NCBI GenBank assembly: GCA_963854735.1
Contig: OY978098.1
Coordinates: 558,001 to 622,000, forward strand
Source: Marvania coccoides
Taxonomy: Eukaryota > Chlorophyta > Trebouxiophyceae > Chlorellales > Chlorellaceae
Reading direction: 5' to 3'
Length of the DNA stretch: 64,000 nt
Shown: positions 36,548-48,913 of the stretch, piece by piece
Position numbering within the stretch: the stretch's first letter is position 1
Layout: each line of letters opens with the position of its first letter
Position numbers and translations under genes: made by a program
The notes under the pieces: model-generated
What the model was told of the DNA's origin: nothing
The model's database searches: none
What the model saw: the letters and a program-made list of their open reading frames with translations, nothing else

Positions 36548-37519
36548 AGCGGCGGCGGTGGAAAATTCGAAAAAAACAATGAAATAACGAAGGAAAAAAT
36601 GCAAAAAAAATTAATCACCGTTAATCTTCAACATGGATTATTTTTAGCAGGCTCTCACCGGCTTTTTGGCCCGTTTGTCAGCCTGAGCATGCCGTCACCG
36701 CAGGCACCATTTCAGACAGAAGCTGGGCGATGCCGTCGATCCGCGACCAGGGCGTCGAGTCGACCGCCAGCGATGAGGTTCAGCATGGGCGCATGAGTGC
36801 CGTGATTTCAAACTCGCGGGCAAGGGACATTGCTATAGACAGAGGGTCGCTGCCCAGGTGAGCTTCCGGCGGAAAGGGTTGTCGGTCACCGTGACCAGGT
36901 ATTTCACGACGCTCATGTAGGTGTTGCACACCTCCATCACGCCTGCACACATTCAAATTATTAAAATATTCAGAAAAACACGACAACTTGCTGCTCCTGT
37001 TCTTCTTCCCGCTCTTATCCTCCGCTGTTGCCGCCACCCACACCTCTTCCTCGTCCACAAAGTCGCTCTTCTTCTTAATTTTCTGCCCCTCTCCACCCTC
37101 CTCGCTTGCCAGCAGCGTCCCCGCCTCAAAATCGCTGTCCAATCGTCCTGCCAAACACAATTCTATTTGCTGCCACTTTCCAATGTAAGCCTCCACCTTC
37201 CTTCCGCCTCCAATTCTACACCCGCCCCTCTGCTGCCGCTCCCCACCTCCGGTGTCACTCACTCCTGCTGCTCGTTTCAGCGCCGCCGCCGCCGCCGCCG
37301 CCGCCACCTCCTCTTCGTCCAGCTCAACCCCCATCGCCGCGCTGATTGCGGCCCCCCAGCTTCACCCGCCTTTTCTACGTCACCTCCCCCACCGTTTTGC
37401 ACAGGCCACCACGCAGGCGTCCGCCAGTGTCGGAAAAAAGAGGGAGGGATACTCATTGAGTAGTCCAAAAGAAAAGGGGGGAGAAATCTCGCCCAATAGC
37501 ATGGAATTATCTTTCCTAT
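36548..37519 (-). other. Possible minus-strand gene, structure unresolved
   Basis: About 970 bases between PPP4R2 and the S28 peptidase. On the minus strand there is a frame with credible coding character (37334 down to about 36985): MGVELDEEEV, an alanine run, then KSDFVDEEEVWVAATAEDK, acidic and Lys-rich. A good acceptor (TGTGTGCAG) lies at about 36945, and beyond it two frames look protein-like: one with CNTYMSVVKYLVTVTDNPF and one ending ITALMRPC at 36780. I could not join these into one consistent gene and recognise no family. It may be a real small gene, a pseudogene or chance. Confidence 0.25.
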
Positions 37520-39408
37520 TCACGCAATCGATATCAATGAATATATCGTCATCGGTACCGCCAGCCCCAAACCTCTAGTCCAACTCCTCAATGTGCTGCC
37601 GCTGCATGTCGCTTCCCCTTCCCCTGCTGCCCTCGCTGCCTCCATCCACACCGCAGCATAGTCCATCGCCTTGGCCCTCAGCTCAGCATACACCGCAGGC
37701 TCTGCCGCATTATCCCAATTGAAGTTATGCGTGTCAGTGCAGTGCGAGGCGTTTGGGTAAATCACCACCGCCATTCTTTCCACCCCAGGAATTGGCGCGT
37801 TAATGCCCCCTCCCGACCACCCATCCCGATCCCCTTGAGTGAAAACAACGCCTCCAACGTCAGCCAACATCGCCCGAAAATTCGCTGCCACCGTCGCCGG
37901 GGCCATCTCCGGCAGGTACGGGCCGAATGCCTTCCTGCATTCCTCCTGCACGAGCGCCAGCGGCAGCTGGAACCGCGGAAGTAGTGTGCCGGCAGCTCCG
38001 GAGCTAGCCATCATCGTTTGGTCCACAGTACCTTGGGTGCAGCACTGGTACATGTACGCAGCTGTGCTGGGGTCGGCGTTTGCGGGGTTGGTGATGGCAA
38101 TATAGGTGTTATCGAAGGGGTAGCAGTCTTCCGACGAAATTTTGCTAACCCATCGAGTGGCCACTCCCAGTGCTTTCACAAGGTCTGTTGAGTTTTCTGC
38201 GAGTGATGCAGCCAGCTGGCTGCATGCCCCCACGATGAACTCCTCGTTGCCGTCGCCCTGGCCGTTGATTTGAACGGCGTTCCCCGCCCACGCATAGTAG
38301 ATATTTTCTACCAGGGACAGGGCGTCTGACGGGGTTGTGAGCACCTCAGAAGCGTTGCATATGCTGCATAATAATCGATTTCGATAATAAAATTAAAGAA
38401 ATAGATGAGATTGGTTGTCGAAAGGAAATAAAGCAGGTGTAAAAAATTAAAGAAAATAACAAATAGAAAGAAGAAGTAAGAAAGGAGATAAACTCACTTC
38501 ATGCTGGCGCCGATTTGGTCGAGGGCATTCACACCTTCGCCTGAAGCCAAAATGAAGTTCAGCGCCTCTCTCACGGTGGAGGCACAAACAGCGTCGCCAG
38601 TGGTCAGCTTCACAGCCCTACCAATCACGTCGTGAAACTTCTGTTCGTTCTCCTCGAACGAAGGCGTGGTGAGCACAAAATCCACGGGGCCGCTGGCCGC
38701 CACAGCTGCAGCAAACGTTGTGGGGAAAGATACTCGGTGATACGCTGCTAGCTGGCCCCCGTAGCTGCCGCCAATCACCACTGCCGGTACTGCCAAAGGC
38801 ACGTCGTACTGTACTCGCATTGCCTCGAGTACTGCCTTGGAATCTGCCATTACTTGATTGATGCAAAGCCAGTGGTACTGGGCAGTGGTTGGCAGCAAAG
38901 GACCCGGGAGAGCGCTGCTGCTGCTGGCATTGGTAGATTGTGTTCCGCTTGGTGGAAACGGCACGCTGTCACCGTAGTACCGGTGCTCCAGGGCGATGAC
39001 CAGCGAGTTGAGGCGGCGAGCATTTTCAAAAACAATGGGCTGCTGGGGGTCGCTCAAAGGCGACTCATTTCCCAAGAAAAATATGATGGTGCCGTTGCGT
39101 TGTTGGGTGGCGGCGTCGGTGGGCCACGCCCCCGGGCAGACGACGTATCTTTGGGTGAAAGCGCGCTGCTCCGCGGAATTGAAATGGTCGAGCGCTTGCG
39201 TGAAGTTGCGCCATTCGCAGCTGCAGTGATAGGGGGTGGAAGAAGTGAATATTTGATTTCGTGATTATGGTGCAAAAATTCCAGTAAGATCCAGAACGCA
39301 CCCGAACTCAGTGAACGGCAACTCTGCTTCTTGAGCGGCGGTGGAGTTAAAAAGAAGAAAATACGAGAGCAGTAGGAGAAGGCGTGGTTGAATGTTGAAT
39401 ACTTGCAT
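37520..39408 (-). CDS. Serine carboxypeptidase, peptidase family S28 (Pro-X type)
   Basis: Exons 39302-39408, 38498-39220 and 37520-38363 give 557 residues. Residues 1-25 (MQVFNIQPRLLLLLSYFLLF onward) form a signal peptide, so the enzyme enters the secretory pathway or vacuole. Seen: FTQALDHFNS, FFLGNESPL, EHRYYGDSVPF, the nucleophile serine in GGSYGGQLAAYH, FTQGDRDGW with the catalytic Asp region and NASHCTD with the catalytic histidine. These enzymes cleave after proline near the C terminus of peptides. The C-terminal tail after the histidine ends in a hydrophobic MTIYSLISIA that is unusual and may reflect a missed splice or a tail anchor. Several Asn-x-Ser/Thr sites are present. Confidence 0.85.
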
Positions 39409-39909
39409 CTTAATAAAATTTCTTGTAGAAGGGTTGAGGCTAAACGTGTTACTCTAAATCGAGGGTGGGTGCTCGATTCAATCTGTTTTGCACTGTTTTT
39501 TTTTATTTCGTTTCGTGGCGTACGAAAGCGTGCCAGTGTAATTCGAATTGATTTCCTATAAATAACGAAAATCGAAACCGTTGTAAATTTGTCCAGCAAA
39601 ATTTCCCTGGCACCAATGCTGAGTCAGCTGGCAGGTGGAGGTTGTTGGCACAGCAAAAGGTAGCTCGACATAAGGATAGATGCATGGACAGCGCTTGCGC
39701 CGGAAAACTTATTGGCTTGCTGTCACTCATTTTATTCAGGAACTTCACAATGAAAGGATACACCGAAAGGATTTGCAAAACTTGATAAAATAAATAGCTC
39801 ATGACTTTTTCTTTTTGGTTGAATTATAAATCACGCGCATAATCGAGTAATATATAAGTTACTGCTGCCACACAGCTGAAAACAATTGCTAAAATACTAA
39901 ACTCCTTCT
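39409..39909. other. Spacer between the S28 peptidase and the large coiled-coil gene
   Basis: About 500 AT-rich bases, with the presumed promoter of the S28 gene and the 3' UTR of the coiled-coil gene, both minus strand. No gene or repeat was found. Confidence 0.35.
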
Positions 39910-42900
39910 TCAGTCTACCGTCACATCAAGGTCCTGCTCCGCCCGCCTGGCAGCCCCGGCAGCGCCGCTGTTTCGCTTAAAGTACGGCGAAACGTGGATC
40001 TTCAGTGCAGCAGCCCTCCGCCTGAACTCGCGCTCCTCGCTGTCAGACGGGCGGCGAGAGGGGCCCCGCTGCCACGCCATTGACCGGCCCACCCCCACCG
40101 TCGGCTTCAGCTTGTTCAGCAGGCTTGTTGGGTCTGGTGATGGCGCTGACACCGAAGAGACGGAAGAGAAGCGAGAAAGAGGGGTGGCAGAAGGCCCGCT
40201 GCTGCCCAACCAGATCGCGGGGGAGGCACGGGGGCTGTGGGCATAGTGCGCGCCGATCTTCTGCTCCCTGCTGCCACTTCCACTATCGGCACTGCCATTG
40301 CTGGCGTAGGGCGTTGTGTTGCCGTTGCTGCCCCGCCACGTGGCGTGCCTGCTGCACGCTGAGCGTGCTGAGCCTTGAGTTGGCGGGGCCCTCCGCAGGC
40401 TATCGTACTCGTCGTCGTCGCTGCTGCTGTCGCTCTCTTCCGCTGAGTTGACTGCAGTGTCTAGGTTGAGGCGACGGGCCGGCATGAACATTCCATCCTC
40501 TTCTTCTTCGCCGGCAGATGACTCTGCCGTCTCTGCTGCAGCCGCAGCGACAGCTGCAAACGCAGGTGCGCGGGTGCTGGCGACGACAGGCTCAGGAGAA
40601 GCCTCAGGCGACGGCATTGCCACCGAGGGAGCGGTGACGGCAGCAGCAGCGGCAGCCGGCTGAGGCGAGTCCTGCTGCAGCTGTTGGAGTAACTCCTGGC
40701 TGTTGTGGCGGTTGCCGACCTCGCACACGTCCACGTACGCAGCGAACCGCACCGAGCGCGTCGTGCGAGGAGTAATAGCGGCGGCGGCAGACGTCGCCAC
40801 CCGCTGCTTCAGCACCGCCACCGTCTCCTTCTCGTCGCCTACAGGCGGCGGCAGCCCAGCAACAGCAACAGCAGACGGCGGGGACGGCAGCAACGGCGCC
40901 TGTCTTTCTTTCTTCTGCTGTTCCGTCTTTTCAGCAGGAACGTCAAACGGTGGCGGCGGTGCGGGCAGCGCCAGCAGGCGCGATTCTCCCGCAGCGGAGC
41001 GAGGTTTGGGGGTGGCGATGGCCGCCAGGCCTTGGTCCACGTGCGTCAGCTTGCTGCGGGCCGCCTGCAGCTCCGCCTTCAGTCGGTGCAGCCTGAATCG
41101 CACCTCATCCCTCAGATCCGACCCCCCCGCCTCAGCCAGCGCCTCAGGCGCCATGGGACCCGGGGTGACCGCCGTCAGCGCCATGCACGTGCTGCCATCG
41201 GAGCTTTCTTCCGCAGCAGCGGCGGCGGTTTCCGCCAAACCGAACTCCACCTGTCGCAGCGCTGCAAACGCGTCCAAGCTGTGGATGTGGTGGCGCTGCG
41301 GGGAGGGGGTGATGGTGTCGGCGGGGCTGGGAGCAGGGGTCGTTGGGGGACCACGCTGGCCAGCAGGAGCTGTCGGAGTTTTGCCGCTGGCGCCTGTCGG
41401 GGTGGCCCCAACACGAGGCGGCAGCCACGCAGCCAGCCTCTGCACGGTGGTAGGCACAGGAGAGTGGTCCTCCAGGTAGCCAGAATCGTTCTCCTCCAGT
41501 TCTTCTTCCTCAGCCACCAAAGCTGCGGGCGACCCAGCCGCAGCGCCACCGTCGACGACCGCAAAAGAAAGCGAAACGTCTCCTTCATCCTGCTGCTGCT
41601 CCTGCTGGCGGTCTTCCGCCTCCGACCACACCGAGGCAGAGATGTGGGACACGAGGTCATCCTGCTCCAGCGCCAGCTCGACAGCAGCTGCTTTTTCCTC
41701 TTCAGACGCAGCAGCAGCGGCACCTTCAATGACCAATACCTCCGCTTCTTCCTTCTCGTCGTCAAAGTCGCTCAGCTCAAAGCTGTCGTCCTCTCCCATC
41801 GCCATCTCATCGTCCCCGTCGTAGTCGGACAGCACGCCAGGCGCGGTCGCGGGCGTGAGCCCTGGGCTGGCAGCCGGCGGCGCTGCCCCCGCCAACTCCT
41901 CGAAATACTCCACCATGGCGCGCACTTGAGAAAGCGCGGAGTGCGGGATGTTCGTGACCACGACCCCCTCCAGGTCCACCTCGCAGGTGGGGCCAGACGA
42001 AGGGCAGGCGGGGGGCAGGCGCAGCGAGTGAGGCGCCGCTTGTTCCTTTATCAAGGAAAAACAATTTTAGGGCAAATTCGCACCAAAATTTGAGAAAATG
42101 CGTGCTTTTAAGTCAAATAATTATTTATGTTATCAAATACGCAAGCATAGACTGTTTCACTACTTACCAGGGCGTCTCGCAGCTCTTGGAAGTCTACGGT
42201 GGCGGTGCCACTGGCAGGACCCTTTTGGGCCACTACAGCCATCGAAAGAGGCAGGGGTGACGCTTCACACACAAATCCACCCTCGCTCTTCATCTCAGAG
42301 CCCGGCAGCAGCGCCAGAGCGCGCTCAACTCCCGGGGGTTCCACCCTGACTGGCGACCCATCAACACTGCTGCTGCTGGCGCCTCCATAGCCGTCAGCCA
42401 GGTCCTCCAGGCGGCGCGCGTCGTCCCGCAGCAGCGCCTGCGCCTGTACCAGCCCAGAGGCGGTGCAACGGTGCAGGGTGTCAGCTTGGGGGGAGGGTGG
42501 CGGGCCAGCAGCGTGCAGAGCGCTCAACGCGTCGTGCGCCGCCGTCAGCTGCGCCCGCAGCGCGGATATCGGTGTCAGAGGCGGGCCGCTGCCGTCACCG
42601 TCGGCCTGCCCCTCCAGTGCTTCCTGCGTGGACTCCAGTTGGGCTCGAATGGCTGCCAGCTCTGCCGTGCTCGCACGAGCCGCGGCCTGCGCCGCTGCAG
42701 CCTCCGCCGCCGCAGCTTCCGCGGCGGCTTGCGCCTGGCGCAGCTCCTCAGCGAGCTGCTCAGCGGCAGCGCGCTGCTCCACTCCCGCCGCCGCTTCTGC
42801 GGCCGCGGTTTGCGCCTCCTGCTCCGCCTCCGCAGCCCGCTCCCACGCGACCTCCAGCTCCTCCGCCAGCGCGCTTTTTTCCTCTTCGCACAGCGCAAAC

Positions 42901-44959
42901 GTGGCTTGAATCTGGTCCGCCAACGCCATCATGTGATGCGCCGCCGCCCTCACTCTGGCCACCTCCGCTTCAGCCCAAGCCTGGCCATCCCTCGCAGCGC
43001 TCAGCGCCTCCCCATGGCGCGCCCCCAGCCGCTCCATCGCGGCGCGGGCCTCCCACAGTTGCCCGCGCAGCGCTTCATTCTCCGCCGCGGTGGCGTCAAC
43101 CACTGCTCTCGCTGCCGCTCCTTCCCGCATTGCCACCCACATGCGGCGTAGATCCGCCGCGGCAGGCGAGCTCAAGGCGTTACGCATCCCACGTCGGTCG
43201 ATCCACGCCTGCAGATCCCCTTTGCCCAGCTCGGGAGTGCAGGACGGCGGAACGCCATCGGGCAACAGCCGCAGCGGCGTGCAGTTCACAGGGGACTGCG
43301 GACTGCCACCGCCATTGGCAGTGGTAGGATTGTTGGTTTCAAGTACCACCGGTAGCGGAGGCAGAAGCGCTTGAGTTTGCCGTTTCTGGCGCTGCTCTGG
43401 GGACTCAAGAGGTGCTGCGGCTGATGCGGCGCGAGGCGCCCTGCGGGGGCTCGCGTAGGCCGGCCCCCCGCCCGCTCCATGCAGGTGATGCAGCATGTTG
43501 ACGAAGGGGTTGGGCTGGTCTACTGATTCATCAGACCCCGGGCGCTGTCGAGGAACTTCCTCTGCCCCCTCGCCGCAAAGCTGCAGCTCCTGCTGAGGAG
43601 CAGCAGCGGCGAGGATGCCGCCCAGGGAGGCGGTGCGCGCATCATCCTCGTGCTTTGCACCCGCTGCCCCGTCCAGGAGGCCGCCGCCGCCCATGCCGAA
43701 GGAGAAGGAGCCAGCAGAGCCTGCAGTGATGAAAAAGAAAGTACAAAATATTATGTAATGATTACTGAGATTGAATTAAATGCAATTGAAATAATTTAGC
43801 ATTATGTTGTACCTCCAGAGCTTGTTTCAGCAGCAGGGTTGGGCTGCTGGAAAGGAGGGGAGGCCTCATCTCCGTCGGAGCCAGGCAGGGCAAACGCCAC
43901 AGGAGACACCTTGCGGTTGTTGTGGTGGCTCTGGAGCGAAGAATTAGCTCCATTGAACGTGGGAGACTCCAGCTCCATGCCTCCTCCCAGCGTCGCTTCC
44001 CTTTCATTGCTCAGGGAAGGGAACACGCCTGTGCCAGCCGCAACCCACTCGCGCGCGGTCAGCTGGCCGCCGGCGTGCAGCGCACGCTCCTCCCGCGCGG
44101 CGTGCCCGTGGCTGTCCACCGGCTCTGCCACGCACACTGACCCAACAACCTCCTTTGTTGCAGCGGCATTCTTCGCAGCACCGCCGACGGGGCTCTTTGG
44201 CCCCGCACCCGCGGGCCCCTCCTCTCCCAACTCGTCATTCAGGTCCGCAAACACGTCGTCAGGGATGTTGCTGCACACGCTGGGGGGCGCGTCGTCGGTT
44301 TTTGGCGCCTCGGGCGGCGGCCTTTCCGGGCTTTTAGCGAGGTGACCCACTGCCGCTCCTGCTACCACCGCCGCTGCAGGCACAGCAGGGGTGCGAGAGG
44401 CCACTTCCTGCATCTGTGCCACTGCCGCTGCCTTGGGGGCAGCGATGCAGTAGTCCCGACTGGGCTCAGGGGACAGCTTTTGGGGGCCAGTCCGCAGGTA
44501 GGCGTTAAATATCATGCCCTGGCCTTCCTGCTGCCCCAACGCCTCCAGGATTTGCACCGCCTGCGGAGTGGTGAGGCGCTTCGTTGGCGCTGGGACGCCG
44601 TCGACTGCTGGCGTCGGCGACGGCCCTTCAAAGCTAGGGTTGATGTACGAGTTGAAGAAAACGGCGTCTGCGTCGGAGACCGCGGCCGCGGGCGGTCGCG
44701 GGCGGGGGATCCTGCTCTGAGAGGCATTGTTTGGCGACGGAGAGTGCCGGCTGCGGAAGCCCTCAGGGGAGGGGGTCACTCGCGGAATTCTGCTGGCAAA
44801 CAGCCGTGGCTTGGAGGTAGACTCCGCGTAGGACGGCAGACGGGCGCCCAGGTGGTCCTTGGCGCTGCTGGCTGGGGTGCTGTTGCTGCCCATGCCATCT
44901 TGGTTGAGCTGCTTCGCCGGGCTCAGCGGCTTGCGCGGTGCAGGTGACAGCTCTTCCAT
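39910..44959 (-). CDS. Large Ser/Pro/Ala-rich coiled-coil protein, unrecognised
   Basis: Exons 43813-44959, 42168-43720 and 39910-42045 join in frame to 1611 residues. The N-terminal 500 residues are Pro/Ser-rich with motifs such as FFNSYINPSFEG and GMIFNAYLRTGPQK. A coiled coil of about 250 residues follows (around 590-800) with long Ala/Glu/Gln heptads such as AEELRQAQAAAEAAAAEAAA. The C-terminal third alternates acidic and Ser-rich blocks and ends with KIHVSPYFKRNSG and DLDVTVD. No enzyme domain is visible; a scaffold or cytoskeletal role is only a guess. A further 5' exon is possible: at about 45075-45275 a minus-strand frame reads AEAPTAKQLKLERRNYFWDY and can be spliced in frame (donor CTTG|GTGAGG, acceptor CTGAG) just upstream of the ATG. 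Confidence 0.6.
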
Positions 44960-45471
44960 GGCAGCTCAGAGGGTCTGTGTGGAAGCGAAAATCGTGGTCG
45001 TTTGATTAGTTGACGCACTCAACGCGTGTGAGCTGTCGGCAAATGAAAGACAGCAACGTGCGAGGCGAGAGACAGACAAACGTGCGCCTCACCAAGACCA
45101 TAATAATCCCAAAAATAATTTCTTCGTTCTAGCTTCAGCTGCTTGGCCGTGGGGGCCTCTGCAACTTCGAATTCGGCGGAATGTGGCAGTTGGTTGAAGA
45201 ACAACTTTGAGACAATGGGGGTCGCCTCCTTTTCTCTGCGTGGAAGAGTTGGTGGCGTGATGGTGTCTATGTAAAAATAAATAAGATGCAAATTTGTGAT
45301 GACCCTCAACGACCATCCGCAATCACAGCCAAAACTTCTTTAAAAGAAAAAAATCAAGCAAACTCCAGAAAACCGAGGGCTTGCACACGTAAACCCATTT
45401 TCATTAAATACGCAAACATAAAATCTTGCCCATCACACGAGCCTGCGCATTTTCAAGGCTGCCCATCACTC

Positions 45472-46227
45472 ATGTTGCGAAAATCAGCCCTTTCCTTGCG
45501 GCAGGCGAGCGCCCTCCCATCGCTCCCAGCGCTTCGCAGCGGCGCTCTTTTCTTCGACGCCCACACAGACACCGCGCTTTGGGGCCAGCAGCAGCTACGC
45601 CGTCTCTCTGACAACGCCTCCCCTCTTCCCCCGCCCCCGCCCTCTCCCCCTCTAGGCGACTCCATCTACGTGGGGCCCTTCTCCGCGGCAGTCAAGAAAG
45701 TCAAGAAGCTTAGTTTGTTCAGCTGCGCCTGCGCTCTGGGCGCTGGTCCCATCATTATGGGGGTCGCTGACGGTGGCATGACCCTCACCGCAAAAGCCAG
45801 CATTGCCGGCACCTTGGCGACGTTTGGCATCTTCACAACGGGGCTGCTGCACTGGTTCAGCTCCCCCTACGTCCACCGCCTGCAGTACCGCTCCCAAGAC
45901 GAGTCGATAGAGATAGATTCGCTCGACCTGCTGGGCCGCCCGAAAACCCGAAGAATTGCTCTCTCTGAGGTAGCCCCAGCGGACAGCGTGCACCCGTTGT
46001 CGACATTCGCGGTGGGTAGCAAGGTGTTCTACCTGGACCGAGACCATTTTGAGGATAAAGCGCTGCTGTGGCGGCTAGCGCCGCAGCCGGAAGCCGACCA
46101 CGCAGCGGCGGTGGTGGCAGGTGCAGCAGCGAGGGAGGAGGAGTCGGACTCGGAAGATGAGGGTGGGCCAGTTGTTGAGGGTGGAAAAGGCACCGCCAGC
46201 AGCAAGAAAGGCAGTCCAGCAGCGTAA
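45472..46227 (+). CDS. TMEM70-like mitochondrial inner-membrane protein
   Basis: Single exon, 251 residues from the ATG at 45472; the frame is open upstream but earlier codons are AT-rich and not coding-like. The first 60 residues are Arg/Ser/Ala-rich and suit a mitochondrial presequence. Two hydrophobic hairpin segments follow, LSLFSCACALGAGPIIMGVA and ASIAGTLATFGIFTTGLLHW, then SSPYVHRLQYRSQDESIEID, VFYLDRDHFEDKALLWRLAP. The phrase HWFSSPYVHRL and the beta-rich tail match TMEM70 relatives, which help assemble ATP synthase in animals. The extreme C terminus is acidic and low-complexity. The algal role is an inference. Confidence 0.68.
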   Translation: MLRKSALSLRQASALPSLPALRSGALFFDAHTDTALWGQQQLRRLSDNASPLPPPPPSPPLGDSIYVGPFSAAVKKVKKLSLFSCACALGAGPIIMGVADGGMTLTAKASIAGTLATFGIFTTGLLHWFSSPYVHRLQYRSQDESIEIDSLDLLGRPKTRRIALSEVAPADSVHPLSTFAVGSKVFYLDRDHFEDKALLWRLAPQPEADHAAAVVAGAAAREEESDSEDEGGPVVEGGKGTASSKKGSPAA

Positions 46228-46723
46228 TAGCAGCGGTGATACTTCGTGAAAAATGGATTTTAGACGTTTTATTATGTATATATTTAGTGATTTGCCTGAT
46301 TATTTCTTCGACTATTTTTTAATATTAATTTCATTTCATATTGAAACGCGTGTAAAATATTGGTAAAAGAGGGATTCTGGTGGGAGAACTGAAGGGGTAA
46401 ATTGATGGTTAACAGAGGGGAGAAACGAATTAGCTTGATATGCTGGAGCAACGTAAAGATGGCCAACGACAATTCTGAAGGCGCGCTCTCTTCCAACTGC
46501 GGCCAACCTACTATCAAATGCATACCAAAAATGGCACCAGCGAGAGGAGGCATGAAAAACGGAACAAAGAGGAAAACACGAAAACAAGGGGAAAAAGAGG
46601 AGAAAAAAATGGGAGTAACATATATAACAAAAGAATCCACCGTGTACACCGAGTTATACAAAAAAGCACCGCTCAACGGACGCACAACAGGCTGCTCAAA
46701 AAAGAAAGAAATGTTCCCACTTT
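46228..46723. other. Convergent 3' spacer
   Basis: AT-rich, purine-biased sequence between the 3' ends of the TMEM70-like gene (plus) and the oxysterol-binding gene (minus). A 147-codon plus-strand frame crossing it (46402-46845) runs antisense into the next exon and has no motif. Confidence 0.35.
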
Positions 46724-48481
46724 CTAAACGCAACCGCCCGCTTTCCTCGCCTTGGCATCCGCCCGCTGCAAATTTTCCATCATTTCTTTGGCCGTCTGCG
46801 CCCCCGCCACATCCCCCGTCACCAGCGCCGCTAAATCCGCCCTGAATCGACAGTCAGACGGCAGCGGCCTCTCCTCTGGGGTCCATTGCTCCCCGGGGTC
46901 TTCACTCAGCGTCCAGAATCGCTGCCCGTCCCAGTCCAGGTGCGACAGCCAGTTGCCGCAGCAGTGCGCCACCGGCTCGTGCTCCTCCCCGCCCGCCGAG
47001 GCGTCAATCCCAGCGGAGGAGGTCGTGCGCCGCACCGTGGCCGTCAGTGTTCGCGCTAGCAGCGATCTTCCGGCAGATTTACTGCTCTTGGAGCGGTGCA
47101 GCGGCGGAGGGACGGCTGATGATATGGCAGAGTGCGTCGCGCCCACTTTTGTACGGAAAATTGTGCCGTTTAAGGCGTCGTTGCGGGCCAGCAGGGTCCC
47201 GGCAGGCGCTCCGTCGGTGCGGCAAAAGCTGACGACCCCTACCAGGCCGTTCTGCTTGTCCTCGAAGCGCGCCACGCCGCTGAGGTCCGCACGAGGCCCC
47301 CCGGTGTACATCTACATATTATTTTGAGGAAGAATGAAGGCTTGTAAATAACAAATGGATGAACAAACCCCATCTCATTAAAACTATGAAAAAGGGTTAC
47401 TGTTCAGTCCATTTTGCCCAAGAAAAGTAGATGCGGTTCTATTACTCGCCAGACCCTTGATGTTGTAGCACGGGAAGCTCATATCGATCACGCCTCCGTC
47501 GGCAAACTCCAACCTCCGGTAGCCTTTTGCCGACGTTGAAATCGCGTTTGCCTTGTAGCTCACTGACGGCTGCGACATGCCGTGGAAGTAGTACGACCCG
47601 TGCGGGCCAAACATCTCAAACGCGGACACGGGGGGGTGGTGGCTGATCTGTTCCATGAAGATTGAAGTGCCATCGAGCAGCGCCGCCTGCCATGTCTCCC
47701 CCAGAATGGGATTGAACGGTTTGGCCCACTTGGTAAACACGTGATGGAACCCTGCGATGACGTAGGTCACGACCCATTTCATGCGCAGCACGGGATCGTC
47801 AGAGGCGGCGGCAGCAGAAGAAAGTAGACGGGGGTAGACCCAGGGGTCTGCCAGCTTCTGCAGGTAGCTGCGGGGCTCGAAAAGCGCTGCTGGAAGGGAG
47901 ATTTTGAGGAGGTCGAAGTTGCCGGTGAGGAGGCTCTTGCCCAGGTTCTTCATCACCTCCACAATGGCTCTGCGTCGCATGACAAGAGACATATTTTGAA
48001 ATATAAGTTTGAAAAAAGTGCTTTGCTGATAGTTTTCATCGACATAAGAGGGGTACGGGGGCGGCAACGAATGCGCTAGTTTGCCCTTCTGATTTCTCCT
48101 GATTGTACCCTCCTTTGGAATAGGAGCGGAGGAGCGGTGATGATAATATTTACTTTGTGCTGTTGATTCAAAATGCACCCACCGTCGTTGCCGCTCGAGC
48201 AGTGCCTGGTCTCGGCATGACAGTCCGCCGTCCTCGTGCGCATCGGGGTGGAGATGGGCCTGCAGGGACGAAGGATTTTCGGAACACAAGATGCACTTGT
48301 CAGTTCAGTTGATTTTTCATCGTATGTCTTCTGTTTCACCTATTGTAAACGCGCTCACCTCCTCTGCATCGGCAAACGCGTCTCCCTCCTCATCAACAAC
48401 CACTTTTCCCCCGTCAGAAGTGCCTCCAGATGCTGAGAACGAAGAAGAGAAGGATTTTGATGCAGACTTGAAGAGCTGCAT
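46724..48481 (-). CDS. Oxysterol-binding protein-related lipid transfer protein (ORP)
   Basis: Exons 48359-48481, 48183-48259, 47450-47969 and 46724-47311 give 435 residues. ORPs move sterols or phosphoinositides between membranes at contact sites. The family signature EQISHHPPVSAFEM is intact; also SLPAALFEPRSYLQKLADPW, NPILGETW, FADGGVIDMSFPCYNIKG and a C-terminal ORD end around EERPLPSDCRFRADL. There is no PH domain or FFAT-like motif in the N-terminal 60 residues, so this is a short, ORD-only type. Intron 3 (47312-47449) has a GC donor (CTG|GCGAGT) and keeps the frame only if spliced there. The exon boundary at 47969 was chosen because it joins RQRR to AIVEVMKNLGK; reading through instead adds a poor AT-rich segment. 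Confidence 0.85.
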
Positions 48482-48913
48482 CTCTTCCTAGATAGTTATG
48501 TTCTCACTTTGAGCATCCAAACGATTTAAAAATGCGAAATTTCAGCGAACTAGTCACAAAATTTCCAACCAAAAATTGTGTCAGCGAGGCTCTCTGCACA
48601 TTGCAGGCCGGTATTCTGCCTGTTTCTTGTGGTGATAACAAAGCGAATACGGTCTAAAAAAGTAGCTCTCTTCTCGTTATGCGAGATGACTTGAAATGAG
48701 AAAAGTTTGGGCGCATGTATTTTGCCTTCGCCACCCCCATCAAACAGCCGTTGTTTCTCATTTAAAATTCCATAAATTGTTAAGATAATCACGCATTTGG
48801 GCGGCAGAGTTTGTGGGTGCCGAAAAACTTGGCTGATCGATCTGCACCACTCAAACTCAAAGTCTTTTTTTGATTGCCACCCTCTCTGTTCCTCACCAAC
48901 CACATCAACGCGG
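48482..48913. promoter_or_regulatory. Divergent promoter spacer between the ORP and NDC1 genes
   Basis: About 430 bases between two divergent start codons (48481 minus, 48914 plus). Both promoters should lie here, by position only. No specific motif was recognised. Confidence 0.4.
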
